Source of the DNA: Capsicum annuum
Taxonomy: Eukaryota; Streptophyta; Magnoliopsida; Solanales; Solanaceae
Direction: 5' to 3'
Assembly: GCF_002878395.1 (NCBI RefSeq)
Contig: NC_061114.1
Coordinates: 165,057,448 to 165,121,447, forward strand
Length of the DNA: 64,000 nt
In this document: in pieces, positions 48,241 to 59,528 of the stretch
Layout of the letters: each line of letters begins with the position of its first letter
Position numbering within the stretch: position 1 is the first letter of the stretch
Program-made: the position numbers and the translations under genes
Notes under the pieces: generated by a model
Databases searched by the model: none
What the model was told of the DNA's origin: nothing
The model's input: the letters and a program-made list of their open reading frames with translations, nothing else

Positions 48241-49212
48241 CCAAGGCAATTACGTCATGCAGTGACGTTAAATCAAGTGTTCAATAGAAGGCAACCCATT
48301 AGGCTTGTTGGTGAGATATAGTATCCAACTTTGCCACGTTGTGATGCGACATTAAATCAAGCTCTACATATGAGACAACCCATGTTTTTGTACTTAATAA
48401 TTTACATGGTAATATATGTGTTCAGTGTGCAGGATTAAAAATTGTTGAAAAGAGCTAGAAATTCCATAATTTAGGTCATACGAACTCTTCACGTGTTGCA
48501 CCTTAAAGTGATGACTTGTGAGCAAGAGTCGTAAGGACCTGGGAGTTGATTCAGATCCAGGTAAGTGGTTTTAGAGTCCTTACGACTCTCAAAATGAGTT
48601 GTAGCCTCTAGATATGACTCGTCATCTTGAGTCGTAATGACTCTAGAACCCAGGTAAAGTTCTAGGTCTTTATAAAAGGAGGAAAAAACCCGTAAGCATT
48701 TGTTACGAGTTGTACACTTGACTTGTAACCAAACTTACCAGGTAAAGGGTCGCGAGTTAACCCGTCCTTGCTAACCTCTTCTAAACAAAAGAGGGGCACC
48801 TGATCTGAGTACCCGATATTACAAACCTCCATTGTTGATCAATCTCTGAGATCTAAATACATTAAATCACTCCAAATCATACACCGATTCATTGGTTTCT
48901 CCCATATTTCACAAATTTCTTAAGCATTTAGGGTAGAGGAGTTGCTTAAATTGAAGAACTCTAAATTCTCAACAAAATAAGTAAGTTTTTTTGTGAGCAT
49001 AAAATCTTTGCATTTCAAGTTAAATCCAAAGTAAGTGAAGATTTTAGAATTTCTTCAAGTCAAATATACCTGTGTATGAAAATTGTGAACCCTAGTGCTT
49101 AGAAATCGAGTTTGAAATAGGGATTTGGAGGTGAACTTGAATGTGTGTACTGAAAATGTGTGTTTTTAGACTGGAATAGAGTGCTAATATTGTACATTAA
49201 AGGGTATATTTG
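48241..49212 (+). mobile_element. Athila fragment, 3' non-coding part
   Basis: It begins with GTGACGTTAAATCAAGTGTTC-AATAGAAGGCAACCCA, the usual text after Athila pol, repeated in part at 48349-48385. Then comes a region with AGTCGTAA, TACGACTC and TGACTCGTCATC words (48480-48760). No gene is visible. Chromovirus reverse transcriptase resumes at about 49213. No duplication was found at the borders. Confidence 0.6.
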
Positions 49213-49560
49213 GTACGATCATTATGAGTTCTTTATCATTTCTTTGGGTAGACGAATGCCCAATCTGCATTCATGGTGTTGATGAATCAGGTATTTCAAC
49301 ATTATCTCAACTTCTTTATTATAGTATTTATAAATGATATCATGGTTTATTCCAAGAGTGAGGCCAATCATGAGAAGCATTTGCAGATTGTGCTTCAGAG
49401 ATTGAAGGATGAGAAGTTGTATGATAAGTTATCCAAGTGTGAGTTTTGGTTAAATCTGTCTCTTTCTTGGGTCATTTTATAACTAATGATGGTATAATGG
49501 TTGATCCTACAAAGATTGTAGCAGTTTCTGATTCGGGTAAGCCTACTTCTTCTATCAGGA
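49213..49560 (+). pseudogene. Element A reverse transcriptase, C-terminal half only
   Basis: It resumes at HYEFFIIS-LG near 49222 with a frameshift, then gives MVLMNQVFQHYLNFFIIVFI and the catalytic FINDIMVYSKSEANHEKHL (aspartate to asparagine, as in element B). LQRLKDEKLYDKLSKCEFWL and SVSFLGHFITNDGIMVDPTK follow. The first roughly 140 residues (fingers and front of palm) are missing; they are replaced by the Athila block to the left. Confidence 0.85.
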
Positions 49561-50160
49561 TTCAGAGTTTTATTGGTTTGGAAGGTTACTACTGGCGCTT
49601 TGTTGAGGTTTTTTCATCAATTATAGCTCTATTGACTAATTTAACTCAAAATAAGACTTTTTTTAGTGGTTCAATGCTTGTGAGGCAAGCTTTCAAAAGC
49701 TTAAGGATTTGTTGACTTTAGCTCCTATCTCTACTTTACTAAGAAAGAAGTGGGTTTTATTGTATTTTGTGATGCTTCAAGTGTTGGGTTAGGTGTTGTA
49801 TTGATGTAGAAGGGTAGGAGATTTTGTATTCTTCTATTCAGTTGAAGCCCTATGAGAGGAATTACGCTACCCATGATTTAGATTTATGGGCGGTTGTTTT
49901 TTCTTTGAAGATATGAAGGCACTACTTGTATGAAGTCCATTATGAGATCTTATTAGGTCATTGTAGCCTTTAGTATTTCTTACACAGTGGGATCTTAATA
50001 TGAGGCAACATCTTTGGCATGAGTTGCTTAAGGATTATGACCTTACTCTTTTCTATCATTCGAGCAAGGCTAATGTGGTTGCAGATGCCTTGAGCCAGAA
50101 GTCTACTAGCATGGGTAACATGGTGCATCTTTTGACCCAAGAGAGGACTTTGGACTAAGA
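49561..50160 (+). pseudogene. Element A RNase H domain, degenerate
   Basis: Fragments in different frames are VGFIVFCDASSVGLGVVLM, then LKPYERNYATHDLELWAVVF and SLKIWRHYLYEVHYEI (49840-49945). FLTQWDLNMRQHLWHELLKD and [18 protein letters not shown] (50040-50105) close the domain. Stops are at about 49808, 49914 and elsewhere. Confidence 0.85.
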
Positions 50161-51720
50161 GCTTCAGTCTTTGGCTAACCATATGGTTAGGCTTGACATT
50201 TGGACACTTGGTCATGTTTTTGCATTTAAGCAAGTTAGGTCCTCCTTGATGGAGTAGATTTGGTGTTTGATGAAGTTGGGTTGAGAGTAATTTAGGATTA
50301 GGTATTCAGTGATGAGTATAAGAAAGCCTCACTTGATTCAGATGGAATTTTGAAGATTGGAGATTGAGTTTGTATGCCAAGAATGGGTGATTGGGTGAGA
50401 TCAAAATTGGAGGAGGCTCATTGTTCCAGGTATTCCATTTATTTGGGAGTGACTAATATATATCGTAATTTGAGACAACACTACTGGTGGGGTGGTATGA
50501 AGAAGTACACAGCAGATTTTATAGCTTGTTGCCTATGTTGCAAGCAAGTGAAGTTCGAGTATTTAAGGACCGGTGGTTTTCTTCAAAGGTTACCCATTCC
50601 CAAGTGAAAATGAGAATGGATCAATATGGAATTTATGACTGGGTTGCATTGTACTTCTTATAGCTCTTATAGTGGTTGGCTTTTCATAGATCGATTGATA
50701 AATCTACTCAATTTATTCCTGTTTAGGTTTCTTTCAGTACTGCCAGGTTAACCCATATCCACATTTGTGAGATAGTTTGTCTTCATGGTGTACTAGTGTA
50801 TATCATCTCAAATAGAGGTTTTGTATTCACATCTCACTTTTGGAGGACTTTTCAAGAGGAATGGGTATTAGGTTGATCTTGTTACATCTATTTACCCCTA
50901 GATTGACAGTTAATTATAGTGGACTATTTAGGTTTTATAGTATATGCTCTGCACTTATGTTATGGACTTTAGAGGTCGGTGGGAGCAACATATAGCCTTT
51001 GTAGAGTTTGCATATAATAATAGCTACAATTCTAGTATTGAGATGGCTCGTTACGAGGCTTTGTATAGTAGGCATTGTCGCTCCCCATGGCTCCTCATGA
51101 GTTTTTATGTAGTAGGCATTATCACTCTCCAATTGGTTGGTTGAGGTTCCTAAGGTTAGGTATCGAGGTACGAACTTGCTTCGTGAGTTTTTGGATAGAG
51201 TTTTGGTCATTCAAGAGATACTTCAAGCCAGAAGTGCTATGCGAATTGTAAACTTTGTGCCTTTAGATTTTCTGTGGATGATCAATTCTTTCTTTGTGTG
51301 TCTCCCATAAAAGGCGTGATAAGGTTTGGAAAGCAGGGCAAGCTTAGCCCTAGGTATATTGGACCATTTGAGATCAAACTATTGGGAATGTGGCTTATGA
51401 GTTAGTATTGCCCCTAGAAATATCACTTGTTCAACTAGTTTTCATATTTCCATGATTCGGCATTATATTTCAAACAAGTCTCATATCATTCATTGGGATT
51501 TAGTTAAGTTAGATGAGAGGTTATCCTTTCTTGAGGAGTCCATCTCTATTCTAGATAGGGATGTTAGACTGTTGCATTCTAGAGATATCCTATGGTTAAG
51601 GTCCATTGGAGACACCAACCTGTAGATGAGGCTACATAGGAGGTCAAGTCTGCTATATGTAGTAGTTACCACCATCTTTTCACTTATTCAAGTATTTCCC
51701 TTTGCCTTTAGTTTGAATAC
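50161..51720 (+). pseudogene. Element A integrase and chromodomain tail, degenerate
   Basis: The zinc-binding part 50374-50607 reads SKLEEAHCSRYSIYLGVTNI, RQHYWWGGMKKYTADFIACC and LCCKQVKFEYLRTG (one histidine changed to tyrosine). The core opens WINMEFMTGLH, with the first catalytic aspartate changed to glutamate. YVMDFRGRWEQHIAFVEFAY and NNSYNSSIEMARYEALY are at 50960-51080. GKLSPRYIGPFEI lies near 51340-51375. The chromodomain-like tail YPMVKVHWRHQPVDEAT-EVKSA is at 51590-51660, with one stop. It closes with a purine-rich AGTGGTGGAAGA before the LTR. Confidence 0.85.
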
Positions 51721-51733
51721 GAACTAGATTTTT

Positions 51734-51745
51734 AGTGGTGGAAGA
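51734..51745 (+). other. Polypurine tract of element A
   Basis: AGTGGTGGAAGA directly before the 3' LTR at 51746. Confidence 0.65.
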
Positions 51746-52259
51746 TGTACTGACTTGATTTTTGTGAATTACTCATTTCTATGTTATTTGACCATTTTTA
51801 CCCCTCCCAATTATTTCTTTTTGGTATTTCTGGGGTGTGGGGATGATCAGCACAATTCCCAATGTAATTTGTGGTGATTTGTGCAAGTTTATAGTTTTTG
51901 GAAGTTAAGAAGCCTTATTGGTTGAGTTCAGCCAACATTTATAATTTTATGCATCGAATGGTAAAATGGATTGTACCAGCAGATCCAAAACACCAATTTT
52001 AGGTTAGTAACATGGTTAATGTGGTTTTACGACTACTAAATCTCATTTTTATCCTCGTTTGAAAAGTTGTAAAATTGGGTCCCGGGGGTCAATTTTGTGA
52101 AAATGATCTTTTTCAAAAATCTGATATCTCCATTGAGTACATAGCATTGAATATAGTCTATTAGAATATTTCATTTGCATTCTAGGGATTTTGAATTAAT
52201 TCGAGGGCCCCAGCAAAAACTTGGAAAAATTCCAAGTTTGTTGGTGCATCACCAACTGA

Positions 52260-52410
52260 GGCAGCCACTTAAGTAACCCTATGGTCGCTTGAGCGACCCT
52301 AGTGAGCAACCTCAATGTCGCTTAAGCGACCAAGGAATCGCATAAGTGACCCATGCTGACTATGCCCGTCGTTGCTTAAGAGACTATCTGGTACCTTAAG
52401 CGACTACAAC
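52260..52410. repeat. Cluster of GCTTAAGC-type palindromic words in A LTR
   Basis: GGTCGCTTGAGCGACC (52283-52298) and the perfect 14-bp palindrome GTCGCTTAAGCGAC (52317-52330) stand out. Decayed forms CACTTAAGTAACC, CGCATAAGTGACC, TTGCTTAAGAGAC and CCTTAAGCGAC lie around them. The cluster sits just upstream of the TATA box. Confidence 0.8.
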
Positions 52411-52420
52411 TGGTACAACA

Positions 52421-52428
52421 TATAAAAA
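52421..52428 (+). promoter_or_regulatory. TATA box of A LTR
   Basis: TATAAAAA followed by CCCTTTTTCTC; the left LTR has CTATATATACC-TTTTTT at the same place (25328). Confidence 0.5.
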
Positions 52429-53510
52429 TCCCTTTTTCTCATATTTTCACCATTTTTGAGACTTGCAGCTTTGGATTTTATAATTTTGGGAGATTTTTCC
52501 CATTTTAAAGCTTGGGTAAGTTTCAAATCCTTTCAATTATTTTTCTTCGATTCTTGTCATTTAAAGCTTGTTAAAAACTCAATTTCAAAAGTGGAATTTA
52601 GGAATTTTGGAATAGAAGACCTAAATTTAGTATTTCTTCTATTTAGGCCCCAATTTCAACCTGTATTCACTTGTGTTTCCTTTTATAGGTTCCTTTAATC
52701 ATAGGGAATATATTTTTGAACTAAAATTCAGTTTTACCCTTTTTTTTTGAAAACTCATTTTGGGATCCGTTTTGATTGCGATTTGGAAATGGGCAACATA
52801 GGTGTCGTTAGTTTTCTTTTGTCGCGTAGATTGTATATTTGTATGTTTTAGTTTATTTTGAAGTTGTACATGAGGGGAAGGTTTTTTGATTAGAGGCTTT
52901 CAGATCTGATTTTATGCATTTGAGGTAGGTTATGGCTCAACTTTTTTAGACTGAGTTGGGTAGTTAATATTGGTATAAAAGCATATTATGGGTATGGGAA
53001 CCAATCATGAAAATCTTGTTATTATTGTTTATGCCCGTGTGGGGACCATATTTGTCGTTATTTTATGGATTTGAGACATTATTTTCTATGTGTGATCATA
53101 TGGTATCTTATATGATATTATTGGATAGGTATTTGTGCAATTGGTTGTGCTTCTTGATGTAAATCATCTAAATTGAAAATTATGGGGTATCAAATGGTAA
53201 TTTATGGTATATCTTACTTTATTGGTACATAGATTATGTTTGATCATGGATGGTTGACTTATTGAGTGGATTTTAGCTCACGTACTTGGTATATTGGTTG
53301 GATTATGGAAATTCTCATTCAGGTTGATTGTGAGCATTAATACTCACATCATATACATTCATGAAATATGGGTACTACCATGGAAATAGTAATACTATCT
53401 TTTCTAACAGAAAATGTGACATCTTTAAAAACCCTCTGCCTATTATGAGGCAGAGAAAAGTTATGGATATCAGATTGATATTGGATATTGGATTGTATAT
53501 GAGTTGAAGA

Positions 53511-53521
53511 CCCCCCCCCCC
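53511..53521. repeat. Poly-C run (11 C)
   Basis: Eleven consecutive C in otherwise AT-rich LTR. The homologous place in the left LTR (about 43973) has only CCCCC. Could be real slippage or a sequencing or assembly error. Confidence 0.9.
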
Positions 53522-54313
53522 GAGTCCTACCTCGAGATCATAGCTCGGTAGGTGTATACAAAGGTTGTTCAACGACCATGTGAATAACATTATCATCATC
53601 AACTTCATCTTTATTGCATTCCATACTTTGTGACATACTATGTTGTATTTTAATTCTTGACTTGATATTTATCTATTTGTCTTTCTTTTTTGTACTTGTA
53701 TTTGGTAGATGTGTATATTATATAACCATTAGTTGAAAAGGTGTGGGCTACTATTTAGGACATTTTTATTTGCAGATAACATGCCCATTATGTGTACTTT
53801 ATATTCTTTATTTTCTAATTTGTTCAGCTGTCCTATGATACCAACTGAGTACAAGCGGATCGTACCCATTCCTACTGTTCTCTTTCGCTGCAAATCCAGG
53901 TATAATTGCACCGATAGTAGCTGATTTGAGCGGTATTTGATGCATTCTTGAGGTAGCATGTGGTGGTTTATGTTTTCATAGTTGATCTACTACCTACTTT
54001 TGTTTATTTTATGTCTTGTTTTTATCTTCAGAGACAAATTATGTTCTTTTTGGACTATCAATTGTATATTCTATCTTCGGGATGTACTTAGTTGGTTCTT
54101 ACACTATGATACCGAATTTTGTGATATTTTATGATATTTTTGTTATGTAATTACCGCTATTATCGTATTTGTGTTGTTCGTCTTTATTCTAGTAGCTTTG
54201 CCTCAGGATTTGGTATTATTTTCTCATTTTATATCAGTTTGGATGATTGGCTTACTTATCAAAACTTGTCGCGACAAGTGCCATCATGACCCTTAATTCT
54301 TGTGACATGATGA

Positions 54314-54325
54314 TTGGTATCTATG
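54314..54325 (+). other. Second primer binding site after the 3' LTR of A
   Basis: TTGGTATCTATG keeps TTGGTATC of the initiator-Met-tRNA site and is followed by the same leader phrase (CCATTGGTCTCATC) as at 44810. Confidence 0.8.
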
Positions 54326-54511
54326 TCCATTGGTCTCATCAATGTAAGAATGGGGTGTCTAATAGAGTCTCATAGATTGGTACATATACTTCCGTATCTT
54401 TCTTTAAGAGGCTATAAGATGTCTTTAGGAAACTTCCCTTATTTTGTTTCTTATCATGTGGATCTTTCATACCTTTTATTCTAAATTGAGTTTCACTCTT
54501 TTTTTGCACAG

Positions 54512-56034
54512 ATGGTGAGGACTAGATCTTGTGAGGATAGGTATACAAAGCCTTCAGCCCAGGAAAGAGACTAGTATAGAGGGGGAGTTGCGGGTCGTGG
54601 ATGGGTCCAAGGTAGAGAAAAGACACGAGAATCTACCTCATCCAGAGGTAGCACTAGGTAATTCTCCCCTGAGCCTCGAGTTGAGTATGCTGGAGATATG
54701 GGACCTACTCAAGTCTCATAGAGTTCTTCTGCCCCAGTCTTGGAGGGGTCATTGATTCATCTGCTAACGCATTTGGAGGGTGCTTCTTTGAGTGCTCTTG
54801 GTGTTCCTCCAGCTCCAAATATTGTACCTCCAGAACTGGCAGAGTCTACCTATGGTGTTTCTTTGATTCAGAGTGTAAATCCTTCAGTGGTACTAACATC
54901 AGCTTATGGAACTCTATAGACTCCGAGTGTTATTCCTCCTTCAGTGTCTATATCTAATAATGGTATTTTGAGATTTGGGGTTCAGCCTTGATCTATATTA
55001 CCTCCGTTGGTGGGATCTTAGCCAGCCAGATTCATCATGTGTCCTATTATTGTGAGTAGAGTTATGTCTTTTGAGGATCATAAGAGGTTTGAGAGATTCA
55101 CTTATTTAGGTCCGCCCAGGTTTAGTGGTGTTGTTGGGGAGTGCCTACGAGTTCTTGATTGATTGTCGTGAGAAGTTGCATAACCTTGGATTACTTGAGT
55201 CGCATAGGGTTTCTTACACTACTTACCAATTGAAAGATGCTTCCAGGGATTCGTAAAGGTCACTTATTTGTTGCAGACCTCTTAGTTCGCTAGAGATGAC
55301 TTGGGATCAGTTTGTCGAGGCCTGTTTGGATTGGTTCATGCCTTTCAGTTTGAGAGATCAAATGAGAGATGAATTTGATCACTTGAAGTAAGGATCCATG
55401 TCTGTTGTAGAGTGTGATACACTTTTCTATGCCTTTTTAAATATTCTTATGTCAGTATTACTGCCGAGTCTAAGAAGATTTGGAAGTTCATAAATGGGTT
55501 CGATGTTTCTCTTCAGCTAGCTACCACTTAAATGGTAGTGTTAAGTATATTATTTCAAAGTATAGTGGATCATGTTAAGATGGCTAAGTTTATTCATCGA
55601 GCATCTTAGGAAGGAACCAAGAGGGCGCTCCGTCAAGGTAAGTTTAGAGATCAACTCCTCAAGGAAGAGATTCTAGAGGTTTCCGCAGGTATCATAGCAG
55701 ATCCATTCAGGAGGCCTAGAAGGGTTCAAGTAGTGGGTTTTCTAGTTCAATAACTTTGGGCGGTCATTCTAGCTTAGCCATACCTCTCCCTATTGAGTCA
55801 TGTTACAGGGTTTTCTTTGTGTGTGATGAGGTTGGAAATTTGTCCAAGGACTATCCCTACTGTATTTCTAGATATACTCCTATATCAGTTGTAAGTGGTA
55901 GAGGTTCTACTAGAGATACGCAAGATAGATGGTGCCCATGGTGGTGGTCACGGGGATACTCAGTCAGGTAGTGGTCTTAGACAGTATTATGCTATACTCG
56001 CCAGACCAGAGGCATAGTCTTCAAATGTTGTTGT
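54512..56034 (+). pseudogene. Second gag copy after element A, degenerate
   Basis: Start ATG at 54512 (MVRTRSCEDRY). It follows the same course as 44992-46480, with shared phrases LEGSLI-LLTHLEGA (54740-54790), YLGPPRFSG (55110) and a zinc-knuckle remnant FFVCDEVGNLSKDYP (55815-55860). It is cut at about 56036 by a Tat/Ogre-like LTR at the same point in gag/protease where the first copy continues with the protease. Stops begin at codon 17. It is closer to the lineage's usual gag start than the first copy (MVRTRS against MVMIRS). Confidence 0.8.
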
Positions 56035-56036
56035 TA

Positions 56037-59000
56037 TGCCCTGTTTTTGCCAAGGTTAAACAAAACATGACTTATGGATTCTAAATGAATTGAAATTTTG
56101 TACAGAGTCCCCAGCGAAGTTTTAAAGGAAATTAAGGAAACATATTTATTTGTTAATACCTGTGACTAAATTTTTTTAGTCTGCGAAAATTAATGTAAGA
56201 TTATAGGTAAGGGTTCAAGCTATTCCGAAGGAAAGGGATTAGGCACCCTTCAGAACCACATATATGGTACCCGACTAGATTAAATTTATCAATGAGGGAA
56301 GAGATATAAATATTTAAATACTGTAAAGGTATATGTATATTAAGTATATAAAAAAAACTATCTTTATGAAAATATGTAAAATGTATATATAAAAATGTAC
56401 AGATTTCATGTGAAAAGAAAAAGTATTTTGTGACTATGAAAATAAAAGTATCTTTTATGTACTATAAAAAGAAAAAATATTTTGTAAATAACATTATCTA
56501 CTTGATCGAAATTGCGGAGAGAAAAATAAAGATTTTACTTGAGAAGAAAAACTATACAATGTTTATGATGTAACTATGTGAATTAATTGATTAATTGAAC
56601 GTGTTTATGTGAGTGACCTAAGTTTTTCTAAACAATCGTTAATGAATATGTAAGTAAAAATATCCGTGCCTGACACCCTAAAAGTAAAATTTTCACCATA
56701 GGTGATATTTGTACAACTATAAATTCAAACTGTCTTTTGAATGCTATTTTTTGACAAGTATTTTTGAGAACCTGTACAGGCACTTTAGTAGTAAAGAAAA
56801 ATAAATTAAAAATTATGTATGCATATATACGTAAAAATAGAAATTTTCTATTAAAGCATGGGCTCGGATTAGATTTTAGATACGTCATGACAACAAAGTT
56901 GTTGCTCGATTTATCAGTCATCCTAAGTCGTCTTGCCAAGATACGAATCGTAAAACCCTTTATGCTATCATGATATTTTAAATATTTTATCACCATCCAA
57001 ATTTATTTATTTGTGTTACATATCTCTATACATAATGTCCGTATTTTATTTGAAAAGGCCTCAAAAATCGACGGAGAATTTCTTTATCGGTCATATATTG
57101 GTACTTGATATATAAAAAGTAAATTTGAGTAAATAAAATCCGTCTTTAGTTATGGGGTGGCCTCAAAAATCCAACGGAAAGATGTTGTCATTGGCCAAAT
57201 GTCATCCCTTGATATAAAATTATAAATTTAAGAAAATAAAGTCCGTCTTTTGTAATGGGATGGCCTCAAAAATCCGATGGAGAGATATTGTCATCGGTCA
57301 ATATTTATTTTGATGTAAATAAGTAAACTTTGAGAAACAAAATTCATCTTTTGTTATGGGGTGGCCTCGAAAATCCGACCGAAAGATATTGTCATCGGCC
57401 ATTGTTAGTGTAGTATTTATTTGATTAGTGTAGTAAATTACAAAGCAATAAAGGGATGAAATGTCCAAAACAGTCAAAAGAATCAGCCAAAGAAAATAAC
57501 CTCCGAAGTAAATTTTTGGAGTAAAAAAATTGACTCCAAATTAGCCAAAAAGTCCAGATTCAGTCCATCAATCATAAAACAAGAAAAATAGCTAACACAA
57601 AATAAAGCAATAGTCAAAAATCAAATGAAAAAATAGAACACAACCAGATCGACATTTTTGGAGTTAGCCACAAAAATAAAGTTTTCATTGGATATTAAAC
57701 TATTTCAGACAGATCCAAAAAAATTAGCATATAACAAACTGAAAAACAACGAAACTCGATCTACCAAAGGTGAAAAATAAAGCAATAACAAATATCCATG
57801 TTACTTCAATAGATCTTGCCAAAGAAACGCCAAAAAATGATCAAAATCCATCCAGATTTGGCTTTCCATAGTGTGGCAATGGCGAGAAAAGAGAGAAAAA
57901 TAGTAGCGGCGGCTACAATTTCAGGTTGGAGCTCACCGATCGTGCAGTGGTTAAATTCGGTGATGGCGCATGGTGGTGAGTTTGGACGAAGCTCGCCCGT
58001 CGGTGGTCAACTCTAGCGTGGGACATAAAAGAAAAGAGAGAAAGGGCAACGTAGTGTATTTAGTGGTTGGAAACTTACTGGTCGTTACCTGCGGTGAGCC
58101 AGCGGTAAGAGATGGCAAAGAGAGGGCGAGAGGATATTATGGCGGTGGTATTGATGTGCTCTGATGGAGCTTCTTTGGAGAAGAGCAGCGGTGGTTGCTA
58201 CCTAGTTCTGAGAAATAAAAATGAGGAAAAGAAAGGGGAAGCGACTGACTTTTTTGTGTGTGTATATTGTGTATTTTGATAGATATGAGAAAGAGGAAAG
58301 TATATGTGGGTAGTTAAACTATGTGTGTAAAAAATATGTGGATATTTTTGAATATTTATTTTATGTGTATTTTGTGTATGTGTGAATTATATATATATTT
58401 GATAGATAAAAAAAATATGTGGGGATGAAAAAATGTGTGTGTAAAAATATCTTCTCATCACTCTTATTTATAATAAAATTGTACACTCCTTATGATCCAA
58501 TGGATAAAGGAGTGTCCCCTCTTTCTATATTAGGGCATGATCCTTAAGTTATTGACCAATGGATTTTCACTCTTTTGATCAACAGAAAAAGTTATTGTCC
58601 AAAGGATAGTGTCATTGAGTTGTCATTGTCAGATGTGACAAAACATTATTATGTGGACATTGTAAAATGTGACAAAACATCAAATTATTAAACTGTGTAA
58701 AAATAATTGATCCAACCTAGCATTTGTGGACTATAAGAAATGTAAAAATTGATTTGTAATTATGGAAAAATGTAAAGACTGTTGAAAATATTTAAAAAAT
58801 ATAATTAATTTGAAAATTTAATACCATGTCATGTACGTGTGCAGATGATTGTGAAAAATGTTAAAGATGATAATGAATTGATAAAAATTTCAATATACAA
58901 AGAATTATTAATAAATTATGAAAAGAAAATATGACAATAAATTGATAAAATCCTAAAGTAAGGATGATTATCAATAATTAGTCAACATCTGTAAAAAAAA

Positions 59001-59089
59001 TATGTAAAAATTATGTTTCGTTCCCTTTAACGATCAGGAAGCCTGAAAACGTTAATTTTAAGAGTGAAGAGCAAAAATTAGGTGTCAAT
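56037..59089 (+). mobile_element. Tat/Ogre-like LTR, about 3.05 kb
   Basis: It begins TGCCCTGTTTTTGCC and soon carries GAGTCCCCAGCGAAG (the GAGTCGCCAC motif of Tat/Ogre LTRs), AGGTAAGGGTTCAAGCTATT and GGGATTAGGCACCCTTC. It ends AGGTGTCAATA, followed by GTTGCCCCTTT, the usual border. It cuts into the second gag copy of A. Inside are a 102-bp tandem repeat (57030-57440) and a GC-richer stretch (57800-58200) whose short frames I do not consider genes. A long run of TGTG/TATA-rich simple sequence lies at 58250-58450. 58500-59040 is AT-rich with nothing recognised. Confidence 0.75.
57030..57440. repeat. 102-bp tandem repeat, 4 units, in Tat/Ogre-like LTR
   Basis: GGCCTCAAAAATC or a close variant occurs at 57057, 57159, 57262 and 57363. 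Each is followed by C-ACGGA-AGAT-TTGTCATCGG and by AAATTC(G)TCTTT(T)GTTATGGGGT. Confidence 0.92.
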
Positions 59090-59208
59090 AGTTGCCCCTT
59101 TCCATTTGAGGATGATGTAGAAGTCTTCAAATAAAAAAATTGACGTGGAGCCAATTTTTCTCGACAAAACATGATTTTTGAAGAAAATTCAATCGAACTC
59201 TAATTAGA

Positions 59209-59256
59209 GTTGCCTACAGACCTCGAGTTGTATGAGAATAAGGTCGGGTGTAGTTC
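59209..59256 (+). repeat. Hairpin motif, copy 1 (Tat/Ogre leader)
   Basis: Two nested stems: outer CTACA...TGTAG and inner CTCG-(7)-TGAG. Motif consensus TTGCCTACGTATCTCG...CGAGAATCAGGTC...CGTAGTTC. Confidence 0.7.
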
Positions 59257-59480
59257 AAAAGAATAGGCAGGTTGCCTCTTGCCTTGTTATTAGGGACGAG
59301 TGATCATGTGGAATGATTATTGAGAGAAGGAATATTTGGGAAAGAAAGTGTTCACATATTCCTAAGGCTCCATTCAAAAATGCCCCAGTATCGAGTTATG
59401 AGATTCTAGGGATGCAAGATTGTGTGCTTGCTGGGGTGAAAGAATGATTGTGAGGTTGTGATGACCGAACTCTACACAGA

Positions 59481-59528
59481 GGTTCCTACATATCTTGAGT
59501 GTCACGAGAATTAGGTCAATATAGTTCG
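59481..59528 (+). repeat. Hairpin motif, copy 2
   Basis: Inner stem CTTG-(7)-CGAG with one G-T pair. Outer CTACA...TATAG with one mismatch. Confidence 0.65.

Larger units (their letters stand above)
24616..54307 (+). mobile_element. Element A: plus-strand chromovirus (Tekay/Del-like) carrying nested insertions
   Basis: Order: 5' LTR (24616-25534 plus 42938-44787, about 2.78 kb after removing the insert), primer site, gag, protease, reverse transcriptase, RNase H, integrase with chromodomain tail, purine tract and 3' LTR (51746-54307, 2.56 kb). Two events interrupt it: element B in the 5' LTR, and an Athila fragment replacing part of pol (47044-49212). All frames are broken. The left flank is element G. 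The right LTR is followed by a second primer site and gag, so the right border is not a free element end and no clean duplication can be assigned. Confidence 0.85.
51746..54307 (+). mobile_element. Element A 3' LTR (also upstream LTR of the following gag copy)
   Basis: 2562 bp, TGTACTGACTTG to CTTGTGACA, colinear with 24616-25534 plus 42938-44787. It contains the palindromic word cluster at 52260-52410, a TATA box (TATAAAAA, 52421-52428), and an 11-C run at 53511-53521. It is followed by a primer site and a gag start, just like the left LTR. Confidence 0.9.

Noticed and set aside
57816..58164. Possible small genes in the GC-richer part of the Tat/Ogre-like LTR
   Set aside because: Two overlapping frames in different phases, no known domain, located in the LTR between a tandem repeat and simple sequence; composition alone explains the openness.
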